This document shows, piece by piece, positions 18,436-27,394 of a DNA stretch of 64,000 nucleotides. This DNA comes from DATESN01 sp035270785 (GTDB taxonomy: Bacteria > Bacillota > Clostridia > Lachnospirales > Lachnospiraceae). Where the stretch lies: the NCBI GenBank assembly GCA_035270785.1, contig DATESN010000072.1:1-64000 (forward strand). The letters run 5' to 3'. The notes under the pieces are model-generated. The model had not been told where the DNA came from. It was given only the letters and a program-made list of their open reading frames with translations, and did no database searches. Each line of letters starts with the position of its first letter. The first letter of the stretch is position 1. The translations under genes were made by a program, and so were the position numbers.

Positions 18436-19659
18436 ATGGAAGATAAAATGCTTACCTTAGAAAGATTTCAAGAAGCTTCTGAAATTGTTAAAAATGTCAC
18501 ACTGGAGACAAAACTTGTTGCAAGTGAATATCTATCAAAAAAAACAGGGAATCAAATCTATTTAAAACCTGAAAACATGCAATTTACAGGTGCTTATAAA
18601 GTTCGTGGGGCTTATTATATGGTCAGTACCTTAACCGAGGAAGAACGTGGGAAAGGATTAATAACAGCATCGGCCGGTAACCATGCCCAAGGAGTTGCCT
18701 ACGCAGCGAAGTGTTTTGGTGCTAAAGCAATTATTGTAATGCCAACAACAACACCACTTATGAAAGTAAACAGGACAAAAAGCTATGGTGCTGAAGTGGT
18801 ATTATGGGGAGATGTTTATGATGAATCATGTGCGCATGCTTATGAATTAGCTGACCAAAAGGGCTATACATTTATTCATCCCTTTGATGATTTAGCGGTG
18901 GCCACAGGGCAGGGAACTGTTGCTATGGAAATTTTCAAAGAACTCCCATTAGTAGACTACATATTGGTTCCTATTGGGGGGGGAGGACTTGCTACAGGCG
19001 TTTCAACTTTGGCAAAAATTTTAAATCCCAATATAAAAATAATTGGAGTAGAGCCTGCTGGAGCCAATTGTATGGAAGAATCCATAAAGCAGGGAAAGAT
19101 TGTTACATTAAAAACATTAAATACCATTGCAGATGGTACTGCTGTGAAAACTCCAGGGACTAAAATATTTCCTTATATCAAAGAAAATATTGACGAAATC
19201 ATAACGGTGGAAGATGAAGAATTAGTAGTATCTTTTTTGGATATGGTGGAAAATCATAAAATGATTGTTGAAAATTCTGGATTACTCACTGTTGCAGCAC
19301 TTAATAAATTAAATATAAAAGATAAAAATGTGGTTTGTATTTTAAGTGGTGGCAACATGGATGTTATTACTATGTCCTCTGTAGTTCAACAAGGTCTTAT
19401 TTTTAGAGATAGAATTTTTACGGTTTCTGTATTACTTCCTGATAAACCGGGGGAATTAAGTCGTGTGGCTGATGTCATTGCAAAACAAAATGGGAATGTC
19501 ATTAAGTTAGAACATAATCAATTTGTTTCTACAAATAGAAATGTTGCAGTGGAGCTTCGAATTACAATTGAGGCTTTTGGAACAGAACATAAACATCAAA
19601 TTATGGAAGCACTTGAAAAGTACGACTATAAGCCAAAACAAGTTAGAACGATTATTTGA
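18436..19659 (+). CDS. ilvA: threonine ammonia-lyase with C-terminal ACT domain
   Basis: PLP enzyme converting threonine to 2-oxobutyrate and ammonia. The Schiff-base lysine is in GAYKVRGAY (about residue 55), the PLP phosphate loop is IGGGGLATGV, and one ACT domain fills the last ~80 residues. This 407-residue, single-ACT form is common in Clostridia and may be catabolic or feed isoleucine synthesis; the sequence alone does not decide. I prefer ATG 18436, six bases after GGAG, over 18424. The gene lies between ftsY and yitT with no linked branched-chain genes. Confidence 0.88.
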   Translation: MEDKMLTLERFQEASEIVKNVTLETKLVASEYLSKKTGNQIYLKPENMQFTGAYKVRGAYYMVSTLTEEERGKGLITASAGNHAQGVAYAAKCFGAKAIIVMPTTTPLMKVNRTKSYGAEVVLWGDVYDESCAHAYELADQKGYTFIHPFDDLAVATGQGTVAMEIFKELPLVDYILVPIGGGGLATGVSTLAKILNPNIKIIGVEPAGANCMEESIKQGKIVTLKTLNTIADGTAVKTPGTKIFPYIKENIDEIITVEDEELVVSFLDMVENHKMIVENSGLLTVAALNKLNIKDKNVVCILSGGNMDVITMSSVVQQGLIFRDRIFTVSVLLPDKPGELSRVADVIAKQNGNVIKLEHNQFVSTNRNVAVELRITIEAFGTEHKHQIMEALEKYDYKPKQVRTII

Positions 19660-19679
19660 TTTTAAAAGAAAAATATGGG

Positions 19680-19720
19680 AATACTTTCATTTGTAGGAGG
19701 TGACTATGAATGAAAGTATT
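19680..19720 (+). promoter_or_regulatory. inverted repeat enclosing the ribosome site and start of the YitT gene
   Basis: AATACTTTCAT (19680-19690) and ATGAAAGTATT (19710-19720) are a perfect 11-bp inverted repeat. The right arm is the first 11 bases of the gene, including the ATG. The 19-base loop holds the GGAGG ribosome site. In RNA the start codon would be paired and the ribosome site exposed in the loop. It could be a translational switch or an operator; no T-run follows. Confidence 0.55.
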
Positions 19721-20558
19721 TTTGCGTTATTTGATTTTAACTTTTTCTACCGCAGTATATTCGGTAGGGGTTAGTTTGTTTCTTGATCCTAACAACATTG
19801 CACCAGGCGGTATTACAGGAGTATCCATTTTAGTAAATCGTTTTACAGGGGTAGGAACAGGTACCCTTATTTTTCTATTAAATATACCCATTATGATGTT
19901 AGGTATGTGGAAGTTTGGCTGGCGTTTCATTTTATCAACGATCTATACACTTGCCTGGATTTCATTTTTTACAAATATTTTTTCTCAATTTGAACCATTA
20001 TCCCATGATTTACTAGTTTCTGCTATTGCAGGTGGAAGTATGGTAGCCTTTGGGGTAGGGGTTACTTTTAAATGTAATGCTACAACGGGTGGAACGGATA
20101 TTGTTGTGAAGGTACTTAGATTAAAATTCAAACACTTAAAGACAGGATTCTTATTTTTAGCAATAGATTTTATAGTGGTATTACTTTCAGCAATCATATT
20201 TCGAGATTTAAATATAGCAGCGTATGCAATTATCTCTGTATTAATATGCTCTACACTAGTGGATGTCATCTTATATGGAAGAGATGAGGCCAAACTCATC
20301 TACATTATTAGTGATAAATCCGAGAAAATAGCTTCTAGAATTTTGTCGGAAATGGATATTGGTGTTACTTATTTGGAGGGAATTGGAGCCTTTAGTAAAA
20401 AGGAAAAAAGAATTATTATGTGTGTGGTAAAAAAACAAAAGACACCTAGGGCGCAAGCAATTATCAAAGAGGAAGATGCAGAGGCATTTATGATTATTAC
20501 AAGTGCCAGTGAAATATATGGAGAAGGATATAAAAACTATTTTGCAGATAATTTATAA
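19710..20558 (+). CDS. YitT family membrane protein
   Basis: A 282-residue integral membrane protein. It has five or six hydrophobic helices, the conserved NNIAPGGITG segment in the first loop and NATTGGTDI mid-protein, then a soluble C-terminal DUF2179 domain (residues ~200-280). YitT proteins are widespread in Firmicutes as paralogues; the transport or signalling role is not established. The ATG at 19710 is chosen because the overlapping ATG at 19706 is in another frame. A strong terminator follows. Confidence 0.85.
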   Translation: MKVFLRYLILTFSTAVYSVGVSLFLDPNNIAPGGITGVSILVNRFTGVGTGTLIFLLNIPIMMLGMWKFGWRFILSTIYTLAWISFFTNIFSQFEPLSHDLLVSAIAGGSMVAFGVGVTFKCNATTGGTDIVVKVLRLKFKHLKTGFLFLAIDFIVVLLSAIIFRDLNIAAYAIISVLICSTLVDVILYGRDEAKLIYIISDKSEKIASRILSEMDIGVTYLEGIGAFSKKEKRIIMCVVKKQKTPRAQAIIKEEDAEAFMIITSASEIYGEGYKNYFADNL

Positions 20559-20598
20559 TTCAAATACACCCAATTTACCAACCAACACAACTCAATTT

Positions 20599-20638
20599 AA
20601 AATAGGTGTCAAGAAAAAACACTTGACACCTATTTTTT
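20599..20638 (+). terminator. strong terminator after the YitT gene
   Basis: A perfect 15-bp stem: AAAATAGGTGTCAAG (20599-20613) with its complement at 20622-20636, an 8-base loop, and the arm ending in a T-run to 20638. The A-rich 5' arm and T-rich 3' arm make it work in either direction. Confidence 0.92.
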
Positions 20639-20649
20639 AATATAGTAAA

Positions 20650-20677
20650 CTGACTAAGTGCTTAAAAGTGATATATT
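20650..20677 (+). promoter_or_regulatory. promoter of ylxM-ffh
   Basis: CTGACT (20650-20655), 16 bases, TATATT (20672-20677), between the terminator and the ylxM ribosome site. A reasonable but imperfect sigma-A match. Confidence 0.5.
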
Positions 20678-20713
20678 GTTACATTGAAAAGTAGCATCAA
20701 TGGGAGTTAATAG

Positions 20714-21031
20714 ATGATGGAAAAGATCGTGGTACAAGGTTTGTTATATGATTTTTACGGCGAACTTTTGACGGAACATCAAAAAAGAATATTTGAAGAT
20801 GTTGTTTATCATGATATGTCTCTTAGCGAAATTGCAAATGAAAAGGGAATTAGTAGACAGGGTGTACATGATTTACTGAAAAGATGTGATAAAATTTTAA
20901 GTGATTATGAACAGAAGTTACATTTGGTTGAAAAGTTTAGCAAAACAAAAGAAAAAATTATAGAAATTAATCGTATCGCTTGCCAAGAAGAGGTAAAAGA
21001 ACTTGCCAAGCAGATCCTAGAGGAGTTATAG
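20714..21031 (+). CDS. ylxM: UPF0122 (YlxM) helix-turn-helix protein
   Basis: A 105-residue DNA-binding-like protein with a sigma-70 region-4-type helix-turn-helix (DMSLSEIANEKGISRQGVHDLLKRC, residues ~37-60). YlxM proteins are encoded next to ffh in Firmicutes and, in streptococci, act with the signal recognition particle. Start at ATG 20714 after GGGAG; the next codon is also ATG, so it may be one residue shorter. The stop codon abuts the ffh ATG, so the two are translationally coupled. Confidence 0.9.
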   Translation: MMEKIVVQGLLYDFYGELLTEHQKRIFEDVVYHDMSLSEIANEKGISRQGVHDLLKRCDKILSDYEQKLHLVEKFSKTKEKIIEINRIACQEEVKELAKQILEEL

Positions 21032-22387
21032 ATGGCATTTGAAAGTTTAACAGATAAACTACAGAATGTTTTTAAAAGTTTAAGAAGTAAAGGCCGATTA
21101 ACACAGGAAGATGTTAAAGCTGCGTTAAAACAAGTTAAGATGGCGCTATTAGAAGCAGATGTTAGTTTTAAGGTCGTAAAACAATTTGTGAATGCAGTAG
21201 AAGAACGGGCGGTTGGTACAGATGTTTTAAATGGACTCAATCCAGGACAGATGGTTATAAAAATCGTTAATGAAGAATTAGTTTCTTTAATGGGATCTGA
21301 GACTACTGAAATAAAGATGCAACCAGGAAAATCAATTACTGTCATTATGATGTGTGGTTTGCAAGGTGCTGGTAAAACGACAACCACAGCAAAGATTGCA
21401 GGAAAGTTAAAATTAAAAGGTAAAAAAACACTATTAGTTGCTTGTGATATTTATCGACCAGCAGCAATTAAACAACTGCAAATAAATGGTGAAAAACAAG
21501 AAGTGGATGTTTTTTCCATGGGAGATCATGAAAAGGTTGTTACCATTGCAAAGGCAGCTATGGAACATGCTGAAAAAAATGGACATAATGTAGTTATTTT
21601 AGATACAGCTGGTCGTCTTCATATTGATGAAGATATGATGGCAGAACTACAAGACTTAAAGAAAAATATAGAGATACACCAGACTTTATTAGTTGTGGAT
21701 GCAATGACAGGTCAAGACGCTGTCAATGTAGCAAAAGATTTTGATGATAAAGTTGGTATTGATGGTGTTGTTCTTTCGAAAATGGATGGTGATACCCGTG
21801 GTGGAGCTGCTCTTTCTGTAAAGGCAGTCACTGGAAAACCGATTTTATATGTAGGTATGGGAGAAAAACTTTCTGATTTGGAACAGTTTTATCCGGATAG
21901 AATGGCTAGCCGTATTTTAGGCATGGGGGATATTTTATCTTTCATTGAAAAAGTCCAAATTGACATTGATGAAGATAAAGAAAAAGAAATGGCTTCCAGA
22001 ATGAAAAAAGGAAAGTTTGACTTTGAAGATTACTTAGAAAGTATGAAGCAAATGAAAAACATGGGTGGGCTTTCTAGTATCTTGAGTATGCTTCCAGGAA
22101 TGGGTGGCGGAAAAATGGGCGATATGGAATCCATGATTGATGATAAACAACTTTCAAGAATGGAAGCAGTGGTTTTGTCAATGACGCCTGCTGAAAGAAA
22201 AGAACCAAAACTTTTAAACCCAAGTAGAAAGCATCGAATTGCAAAGGGTGCTGGGGTAGATATAGCAGTTGTAAACCGTTTTATCAAACAGTTTGAACAG
22301 GGACAGAAGATGATGAAACAAATGCCAGGAATGCTCGGTGGTAAAAACAGCCGAGGAGGACTTGGCAAAATGAAATTTCCTTTTTGA
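21032..22387 (+). CDS. ffh: signal recognition particle protein Ffh
   Basis: SRP54 GTPase that binds signal peptides and SRP RNA and docks on FtsY. At 451 residues it has an N-domain, the G-domain (G1 GLQGAGKTTTTAKIAGKL; DTAGRLH; SKMDGDTRGGAALS) and a methionine-rich M domain ending MPGMLGGKNSRGG. The ATG follows the ylxM stop directly, with the ribosome site inside ylxM. rpsP follows after 99 bases. Confidence 0.97.
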   Translation: MAFESLTDKLQNVFKSLRSKGRLTQEDVKAALKQVKMALLEADVSFKVVKQFVNAVEERAVGTDVLNGLNPGQMVIKIVNEELVSLMGSETTEIKMQPGKSITVIMMCGLQGAGKTTTTAKIAGKLKLKGKKTLLVACDIYRPAAIKQLQINGEKQEVDVFSMGDHEKVVTIAKAAMEHAEKNGHNVVILDTAGRLHIDEDMMAELQDLKKNIEIHQTLLVVDAMTGQDAVNVAKDFDDKVGIDGVVLSKMDGDTRGGAALSVKAVTGKPILYVGMGEKLSDLEQFYPDRMASRILGMGDILSFIEKVQIDIDEDKEKEMASRMKKGKFDFEDYLESMKQMKNMGGLSSILSMLPGMGGGKMGDMESMIDDKQLSRMEAVVLSMTPAERKEPKLLNPSRKHRIAKGAGVDIAVVNRFIKQFEQGQKMMKQMPGMLGGKNSRGGLGKMKFPF

Positions 22388-22397
22388 TAGATTCCTT

Positions 22398-22443
22398 AGA
22401 TTACATAGTTAATCTTTGGTTTCGCGAATGAGATAACTCATTC
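22398..22443 (+). promoter_or_regulatory. structured leader upstream of rpsP
   Basis: Two adjacent stems lie between ffh and rpsP: AGATTA/TAATCT (22398-22415, 6-base loop) and GAATGAG/CTCATTC (22426-22443, loop ATAA). Neither is followed by a T-run, so they are more likely a leader or processing structure than a terminator. This is inference from pairing alone. Confidence 0.4.
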
Positions 22444-22486
22444 CACATATAAAAGTTATACCAAAAATAAACGGAGGTGAAAAACA

Positions 22487-22732
22487 ATGGCAGTTAAAAT
22501 CAGATTAAGAAGAATGGGACAAAAGAAAGCTCCTTTTTATAGAATCGTAGTTGCAGATTCCAGATCCCCAAGAGATGGAAAATGCATCGAAGAAATTGGA
22601 ACATACGATCCTAAAACAGAACCAAGCACATTTAAAGTGAATGAAGAATTAGCAAAAAAATGGTTGGGAAATGGTGCACAACCTACTGAAGTAGTAGCCA
22701 AGATCTTTAAAGCAGCAGGGATTGAAAAATAG
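22487..22732 (+). CDS. rpsP: 30S ribosomal protein S16
   Basis: An 81-residue small-subunit protein needed for 30S assembly. It has the highly conserved start [20 protein letters not shown] and ADSRSPRDG. The ribosome site ACGGAGGTG is strong. It heads the conserved group rpsP-khpA-rimM-trmD-(rplS). Confidence 0.97.
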   Translation: MAVKIRLRRMGQKKAPFYRIVVADSRSPRDGKCIEEIGTYDPKTEPSTFKVNEELAKKWLGNGAQPTEVVAKIFKAAGIEK

Positions 22733-22764
22733 GAACTTGTTGGGAACTCTCTTGGAGGTGGATT

Positions 22765-22992
22765 ATGAAAGATTTAGTAGAAGTAATTGCAAAAGCACTT
22801 GTTGATAATCCGGAAGAAGTTGTTGTAACAGAAAAGGAAAGCGGTAGAAATATTACAGTTGAACTTCATGTTGCACCATCGGATATGGGAAAAGTGATTG
22901 GTAAGCAAGGAAGAATTGCGAAAGCAATCCGATCCGTAGTCAAGGCAGCATCATCCAAAGATAATAAGAAAGTTGACGTGGAAATCGTCTAA
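22765..22992 (+). CDS. khpA: KH-domain RNA-binding protein KhpA
   Basis: A 75-residue single KH domain with the GxxG loop in VIGKQGRIAKAIR. KhpA with KhpB binds RNA and influences cell elongation and division in Firmicutes. Its place between rpsP and rimM is the standard one. It is followed at once by a terminator-like hairpin, so rimM-trmD may be expressed at a lower level or from another promoter. Confidence 0.93.
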   Translation: MKDLVEVIAKALVDNPEEVVVTEKESGRNITVELHVAPSDMGKVIGKQGRIAKAIRSVVKAASSKDNKKVDVEIV

Positions 22993-22998
22993 TTCATG

Positions 22999-23031
22999 AT
23001 AGGGACTACTCATTTGAGTTGTCCCTATTTT
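22999..23031 (+). terminator. terminator-like hairpin between khpA and rimM
   Basis: ATAGGGAC plus ACTC (22999-23011) pair with GAGT plus GTCCCTAT (23016-23028), with one T-T mismatch and an ATTT loop, then TTTT. It could attenuate the ribosomal-protein part of the operon before rimM-trmD. Confidence 0.72.
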
Positions 23032-23080
23032 AAAATTATGGAAAAAGTTTAAAAGATACAAGTAGAACAGGAGTTATAGT

Positions 23081-23590
23081 ATGGAAGAATTATTGCAAGT
23101 TGGGATTATATCATCAACCCATGGAATACGTGGAGAAGTTAAAGTCTTTCCCACGACAGACGATTTAAATCGTTTTAAAACATTAAAAAAGGTTATTTTA
23201 GAAACAGAAAAAGAAAAGCTAAATCTTGAAGTAGAAGGGGTAAAGTTTTTTAAAAACTTTGCGATTTTAAAGTTCAAGGGCTATGATAACATAAATGATA
23301 TTGAAAAGTACAAAGGAAAAAGCCTTTTCGTAACAAGAAAAAATGCTGTAAAATGCCAAGAGGGTGAGTATTTTATTATAGATTTAATAAATATTAAAGT
23401 AATCGATGATAATGGTAATGATATTGGTGTTTTAAAAGAAGTGATGGAAACAGGAGCCAATGATGTTTATGTGGTTGAAATGTTAGATGGAAGAGAAGTA
23501 TTGTTGCCTGCCATTAAACAGTGCATTTTAAAGGTTGATATGGAGAATAAAATAATGACCATTCATATGATGGAAGGCCTTTTAGATTAA
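23081..23590 (+). CDS. rimM: ribosome maturation factor RimM
   Basis: Binds S19 and helps assemble the 30S head. The 169-residue length is typical. The N-terminal domain opens LQVGIISSTHGIRGEVKVFPTTDD, and the C-terminal PRC-barrel holds ANDVYVVEMLDGREVLLPAI. The ATG at 23081 follows CAGGAG. It is 17 bases upstream of trmD, its usual neighbour. Confidence 0.95.
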   Translation: MEELLQVGIISSTHGIRGEVKVFPTTDDLNRFKTLKKVILETEKEKLNLEVEGVKFFKNFAILKFKGYDNINDIEKYKGKSLFVTRKNAVKCQEGEYFIIDLINIKVIDDNGNDIGVLKEVMETGANDVYVVEMLDGREVLLPAIKQCILKVDMENKIMTIHMMEGLLD

Positions 23591-23607
23591 AACGGGAGGG
23601 TTTATGA

Positions 23608-24378
23608 ATGAATTTTCATGTTTTGACACTGTTTCCAGATATGGTATTACAAGGATTAAATACTAGTATTATAGCGAGAGCAATGGAAAAGAAACAAATT
23701 GTTGTACAAGCAATTAATATACGGGATTTCACAACAAATAAACATAATAAAGTGGATGATTATACATATGGGGGTGGTGCAGGAATGTTGATGCAGGCAC
23801 AACCAGTTTATGATGCTTATCAATCTGTTTTAGAAAGATGCAAAGAAAAAGAAAAACTTCGTGTTATATATGTGACTCCACAAGGCAAGGTATTTAATCA
23901 AAAAATGGCGGAAGAATTGGCAAAAGAAGAGGATTTAGTATTCTTATGTGGCCATTATGAAGGAATTGATGAACGAGTATTAGAAGAAATTGTGACTGAT
24001 TACGTTTCCATTGGAGACTATGTTCTTACTGGAGGCGAACTGCCGGCGATGGTTATGATTGATAGTATTTCAAGGTTAGTTCCTTTTGTACTAAACAATA
24101 ATGAATCAGCTAAAAATGAGTCTTTTTATGATAATTTATTAGAATACCCCCAGTATTCCAGACCGAATGAATGGATGGGAAAAAAAGTTCCTGAAGTTTT
24201 AACAAGTGGACATCATGGAAATATAGAAAAATGGCGTTTAGAACAATCCATAGAACGAACAAAAATGCGAAGGCCAGATTTATATGAAAAGTACAGAGCA
24301 GACAATCCAATTGTAGAAAAGAAGAACAAAAGAAGAAAGAATAATAAGGAAAAATCAGAAAAAGATAATTCAAAATGA
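23608..24378 (+). CDS. trmD: tRNA (guanine37-N1)-methyltransferase
   Basis: Methylates G37 of tRNAs with SAM to prevent frameshifting. The SPOUT trefoil-knot motifs are present: YGGGAGMLMQAQPVYDA, FLCGHYEGIDERV and SIGDYVLTGGELPAM. At 256 residues it ends in a lysine/asparagine-rich tail longer than the core needs. ATG 23608 is in frame; ATG 23604 is not. rplS normally follows trmD; here 30 kb of other genes intervene before rplS at 54.6 kb. Confidence 0.96.
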   Translation: MNFHVLTLFPDMVLQGLNTSIIARAMEKKQIVVQAINIRDFTTNKHNKVDDYTYGGGAGMLMQAQPVYDAYQSVLERCKEKEKLRVIYVTPQGKVFNQKMAEELAKEEDLVFLCGHYEGIDERVLEEIVTDYVSIGDYVLTGGELPAMVMIDSISRLVPFVLNNNESAKNESFYDNLLEYPQYSRPNEWMGKKVPEVLTSGHHGNIEKWRLEQSIERTKMRRPDLYEKYRADNPIVEKKNKRRKNNKEKSEKDNSK

Positions 24379-24394
24379 GTATGGGGTGATAGGG

Positions 24395-25183
24395 ATGATA
24401 AGAGCAGAGCAACTTTGCAAAACTTTTATAAGAAATGAAGAAAAGAAAAAGAGAAGTTTCTTAAAACCACAAAAAGATAAAACAGAGTTTTATGCAGTGG
24501 ATCATATTTCACTTGAAGTAAAAGAACATGAGATATTAGGGGTATTAGGACCAAATGGTGCTGGTAAGACTACCTTACTTCGAATGCTTGGAAAACTCAT
24601 GCAGCCTTCAGAGGGAAGAGTTATTATTACAGATTCAAAGGAACATGAAATAACGAATACCATCGAAATGAAAAAGAAAATCGGATATTTATCTGGAAAT
24701 ACGAAATTGTATCATAGGCTTAGTAGTAGGGAATTGCTCTTGATGCTAGGTGAAATTTATGGATTATCAAAAGTAGAATGTGAAAAGCGAATTAGTGAGA
24801 TTTTTCAAATATTAGATATGTCATCATTTGGAGACAATCGTATTGAAAAACTTTCAACAGGACAAACCCAAAGAATTAGTATCGCAAGATGTCTCATACA
24901 TAAACCATCTATTTATATTTTTGATGAACCAACATTAGGACTAGATATTATTAGTAGTGATGGGATCATAGAATTTATGAAGGCTGAGAAAGAACAAGGA
25001 AAATCTGTTATTTATTCTACACACTACATGGAAGAAGCACAGTTTCTATGTGATCGTATTATCCTTCTTAATAATGGAAAAATTATTGCAGAAGGTACAC
25101 CTAAGTCATTAATGGAACAAACACGTACGAACAATATAAGAGAAACCTTTCATGAGATTATGAAAAGGGGTGCTGTCATATGA
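24395..25183 (+). CDS. ABC transporter ATP-binding protein, NatA-like
   Basis: A 262-residue ATPase with Walker A GPNGAGKTT, signature LSTGQTQRISIARC and Walker B IYIFDEPT, followed by the H-loop STHYME. It most resembles the ATPase of NatAB-type exporters. The start is ATG 24395; the in-frame GTG at 24386 lies at the ribosome site. Its last four bases overlap the next gene's ATG (ATGA), so the two make one transporter. The exported substrate is unknown; NatAB exports sodium, but the family is broad. Confidence 0.85.
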   Translation: MIRAEQLCKTFIRNEEKKKRSFLKPQKDKTEFYAVDHISLEVKEHEILGVLGPNGAGKTTLLRMLGKLMQPSEGRVIITDSKEHEITNTIEMKKKIGYLSGNTKLYHRLSSRELLLMLGEIYGLSKVECEKRISEIFQILDMSSFGDNRIEKLSTGQTQRISIARCLIHKPSIYIFDEPTLGLDIISSDGIIEFMKAEKEQGKSVIYSTHYMEEAQFLCDRIILLNNGKIIAEGTPKSLMEQTRTNNIRETFHEIMKRGAVI

Positions 25184-27201
25184 ATTTTAAATTAATTTAT
25201 GCACTCTATAAGAAAGAAATGAAAGATATATTTAGAGATAAAAAAACACTTCTGATGATGATTATGATTCCTATTATCTTATATCCATTATTATTGGTGG
25301 GAATGGTAGTATTACTAAATAATATTCAAGAAAATAATATAGAAAAGACCTATCGTGTAGGATTTTATCAAGTAGATGAAAAAGATGAAATTATAAATTG
25401 TATGCTTGATGAATCAGATGAGTATGAATATAATTTTCAAATTATCCAGGTGTCTGATGTTTCTGAAGCCTTGAAAAACAAAAATATTGATGTTTACATT
25501 AAAAGTGAAAAATCAAAAGATCAGATTAATTTTACGTTGTGTTATATTTCTTCCATAAGTGATTCCAAAATGGCAGCATCCATGATGGAGGATATTCTTT
25601 ATAAATATAGGGAGCAACTTCGCGTAAGTAAGGTTCTTGAAAACAATCTGGAAGTTAAATCCATGTTATATCCCATTACGGTGGAGGAAGAAGATGGTGC
25701 TACAAAAGAAGAAGCAGTAGGAAGTATTATGGGAAGTTTAATCCCGTTTTTATTAATTACAACCATTCTTTTAGGAGCGATTTATCCAGCCATTGATGTT
25801 ACCGCAGGGGAAAAGGAACGGGGTACATTAGAAACGCTTTTGACATTACCTGTTAGTAATGTTGAAATTATTTTAAGTAAGTTTTTAGCGGTATCAACAA
25901 TTGCCATTGTTTCAGCAGTTCTGAATATGGCATCTATGAGTGGCGTGTGTGTTTATTTTTTTAAACTAATGTCATTTAATCAAACAACGGTAGCGAACTT
26001 TAATATGCTAAAATTTCTTCCAGCAATTTTATGTATGGTACTTTGCGTGATTGCATTTACGATGTTTGTTTCAGCGGTTTGTGTATGTATATGTATTTTT
26101 GCAAAAAGTTTTAAAGAGGCTCAAAATTATAGTACACCTATTCTTTTGATTTTCATGCTAGCAAGTTACATAGGAATCATTCCTGGTGTGGAATTAACAA
26201 GTACAACAGCAGCAATTCCAGTTGTTAATATTTCACTTATGATTGAATCCGTATTTAGTTTTAATTTTGATATCACTTTGATTTTGATTGCTTTATTTAC
26301 GAATATAGCATATGGTTTTATCGCTATTTGGATTATGAGTAAATGTTTTAATAGTGAAGGAATCTTATTTGGTGAAAGCACTGGCAATTTAAAATTAATG
26401 GAAAAAAGAATTAACATGAAACCAAATCAAATGCCGTCTCTTGGGGATGTTATTATTTTATTTTCCGTCATATTACTATTTATGTTATACTTTGGTTCCT
26501 ATGCTACCATAAGGTGGGGATTAAATGGGGTGTTTATGCAGCAGATCGGCATGTTATTGATTCTATCCCTTTACTCATGGTATATGAAATGTGATGTAAA
26601 AAAAGTCTTTTCCTTTCAGTTACCAAAAGGAAAGCATGTTTTAGGAAGCATTTTACTATGGTTTGGAATTTATATTTTTATGATAATGGTATCGGCCATC
26701 TTAGTTCCACTTTTTCCTAATAGTGTGATACAATCCAATCAGTTGATTTCATTCATGAAGGGCAAGAATATTTTTATGATTATTTTTATGATTGCAATCA
26801 TGCCCGCCATAGGTGAAGAAATTATGTTTCGCGGATTTTTATTAGGTAGCATTCGCAGAAAATGGAAAAAAGGGATTGCAATTATTGCAACAGGATTGAT
26901 TTTTGGTCTCTACCATGGAAGTATTCTGAAGTTTTTTGTCATTGGAATTTTAGGATGTGCCTTGGCATATGCGGTATATCAATCTGGAAGTATCCTGTGC
27001 TCTATGTTAATGCACTTATTAAACAATGTAGCCGCTATTATAATAACACTATACCCAAAGGAAGTAAGTAATATCATTCCTATTTTAGTTAAAGATAAAC
27101 TTCTCCCAGTAGAATTCATAGGGATGTTTGTGCTATCAGGTACGTTACTCTTTATCGGTATTTTATTACTTGAGGACATTAAATTAAAACAAAATAAATG
27201 A
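25180..27201 (+). CDS. ABC-2 permease fused to a CPBP intramembrane protease
   Basis: A 673-residue membrane protein. Residues 1-400 are a NatB-like ABC-2 permease: an N-terminal helix, a large extracellular domain, then five or six helices with the GEKERGTLETLLTLPVS motif. Residues ~430-660 are a CPBP/Abi (CAAX-protease-like) domain with motif 1 GEEIMFRGFLLG, motif 2 LIFGLYHGS and motif 3 HLLNN. The natural fusion suggests the protease acts on, or matures, something the transporter handles; that is inference. Coupled by a 4-base overlap to the ATPase gene and followed by a terminator. Confidence 0.85.
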   Translation: MNFKLIYALYKKEMKDIFRDKKTLLMMIMIPIILYPLLLVGMVVLLNNIQENNIEKTYRVGFYQVDEKDEIINCMLDESDEYEYNFQIIQVSDVSEALKNKNIDVYIKSEKSKDQINFTLCYISSISDSKMAASMMEDILYKYREQLRVSKVLENNLEVKSMLYPITVEEEDGATKEEAVGSIMGSLIPFLLITTILLGAIYPAIDVTAGEKERGTLETLLTLPVSNVEIILSKFLAVSTIAIVSAVLNMASMSGVCVYFFKLMSFNQTTVANFNMLKFLPAILCMVLCVIAFTMFVSAVCVCICIFAKSFKEAQNYSTPILLIFMLASYIGIIPGVELTSTTAAIPVVNISLMIESVFSFNFDITLILIALFTNIAYGFIAIWIMSKCFNSEGILFGESTGNLKLMEKRINMKPNQMPSLGDVIILFSVILLFMLYFGSYATIRWGLNGVFMQQIGMLLILSLYSWYMKCDVKKVFSFQLPKGKHVLGSILLWFGIYIFMIMVSAILVPLFPNSVIQSNQLISFMKGKNIFMIIFMIAIMPAIGEEIMFRGFLLGSIRRKWKKGIAIIATGLIFGLYHGSILKFFVIGILGCALAYAVYQSGSILCSMLMHLLNNVAAIIITLYPKEVSNIIPILVKDKLLPVEFIGMFVLSGTLLFIGILLLEDIKLKQNK

Positions 27202-27270
27202 ATCCGGAAATTCATGAAATAATTTATATAAATAGTAAAAAAATCAAAAAAGTATAATGCTTCCAATAGA

Positions 27271-27298
27271 AACAGTCGATTAAATTCGACTGTTTTTT
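27271..27298 (+). terminator. terminator after the ABC-2/CPBP gene
   Basis: AACAGTCGA (27271-27279) and TCGACTGTT (27286-27294) form a 9-bp stem with a 6-base loop and a T-run to 27298. Confidence 0.88.
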
Positions 27299-27394
27299 AA
27301 CTAAAAAGCAATTGTTTTTATCAGATAAATGATAGAGGTTATATGATTTATCAACTATAATTAATATGGAGTAGACAATTGAGGTGAAAACAAT

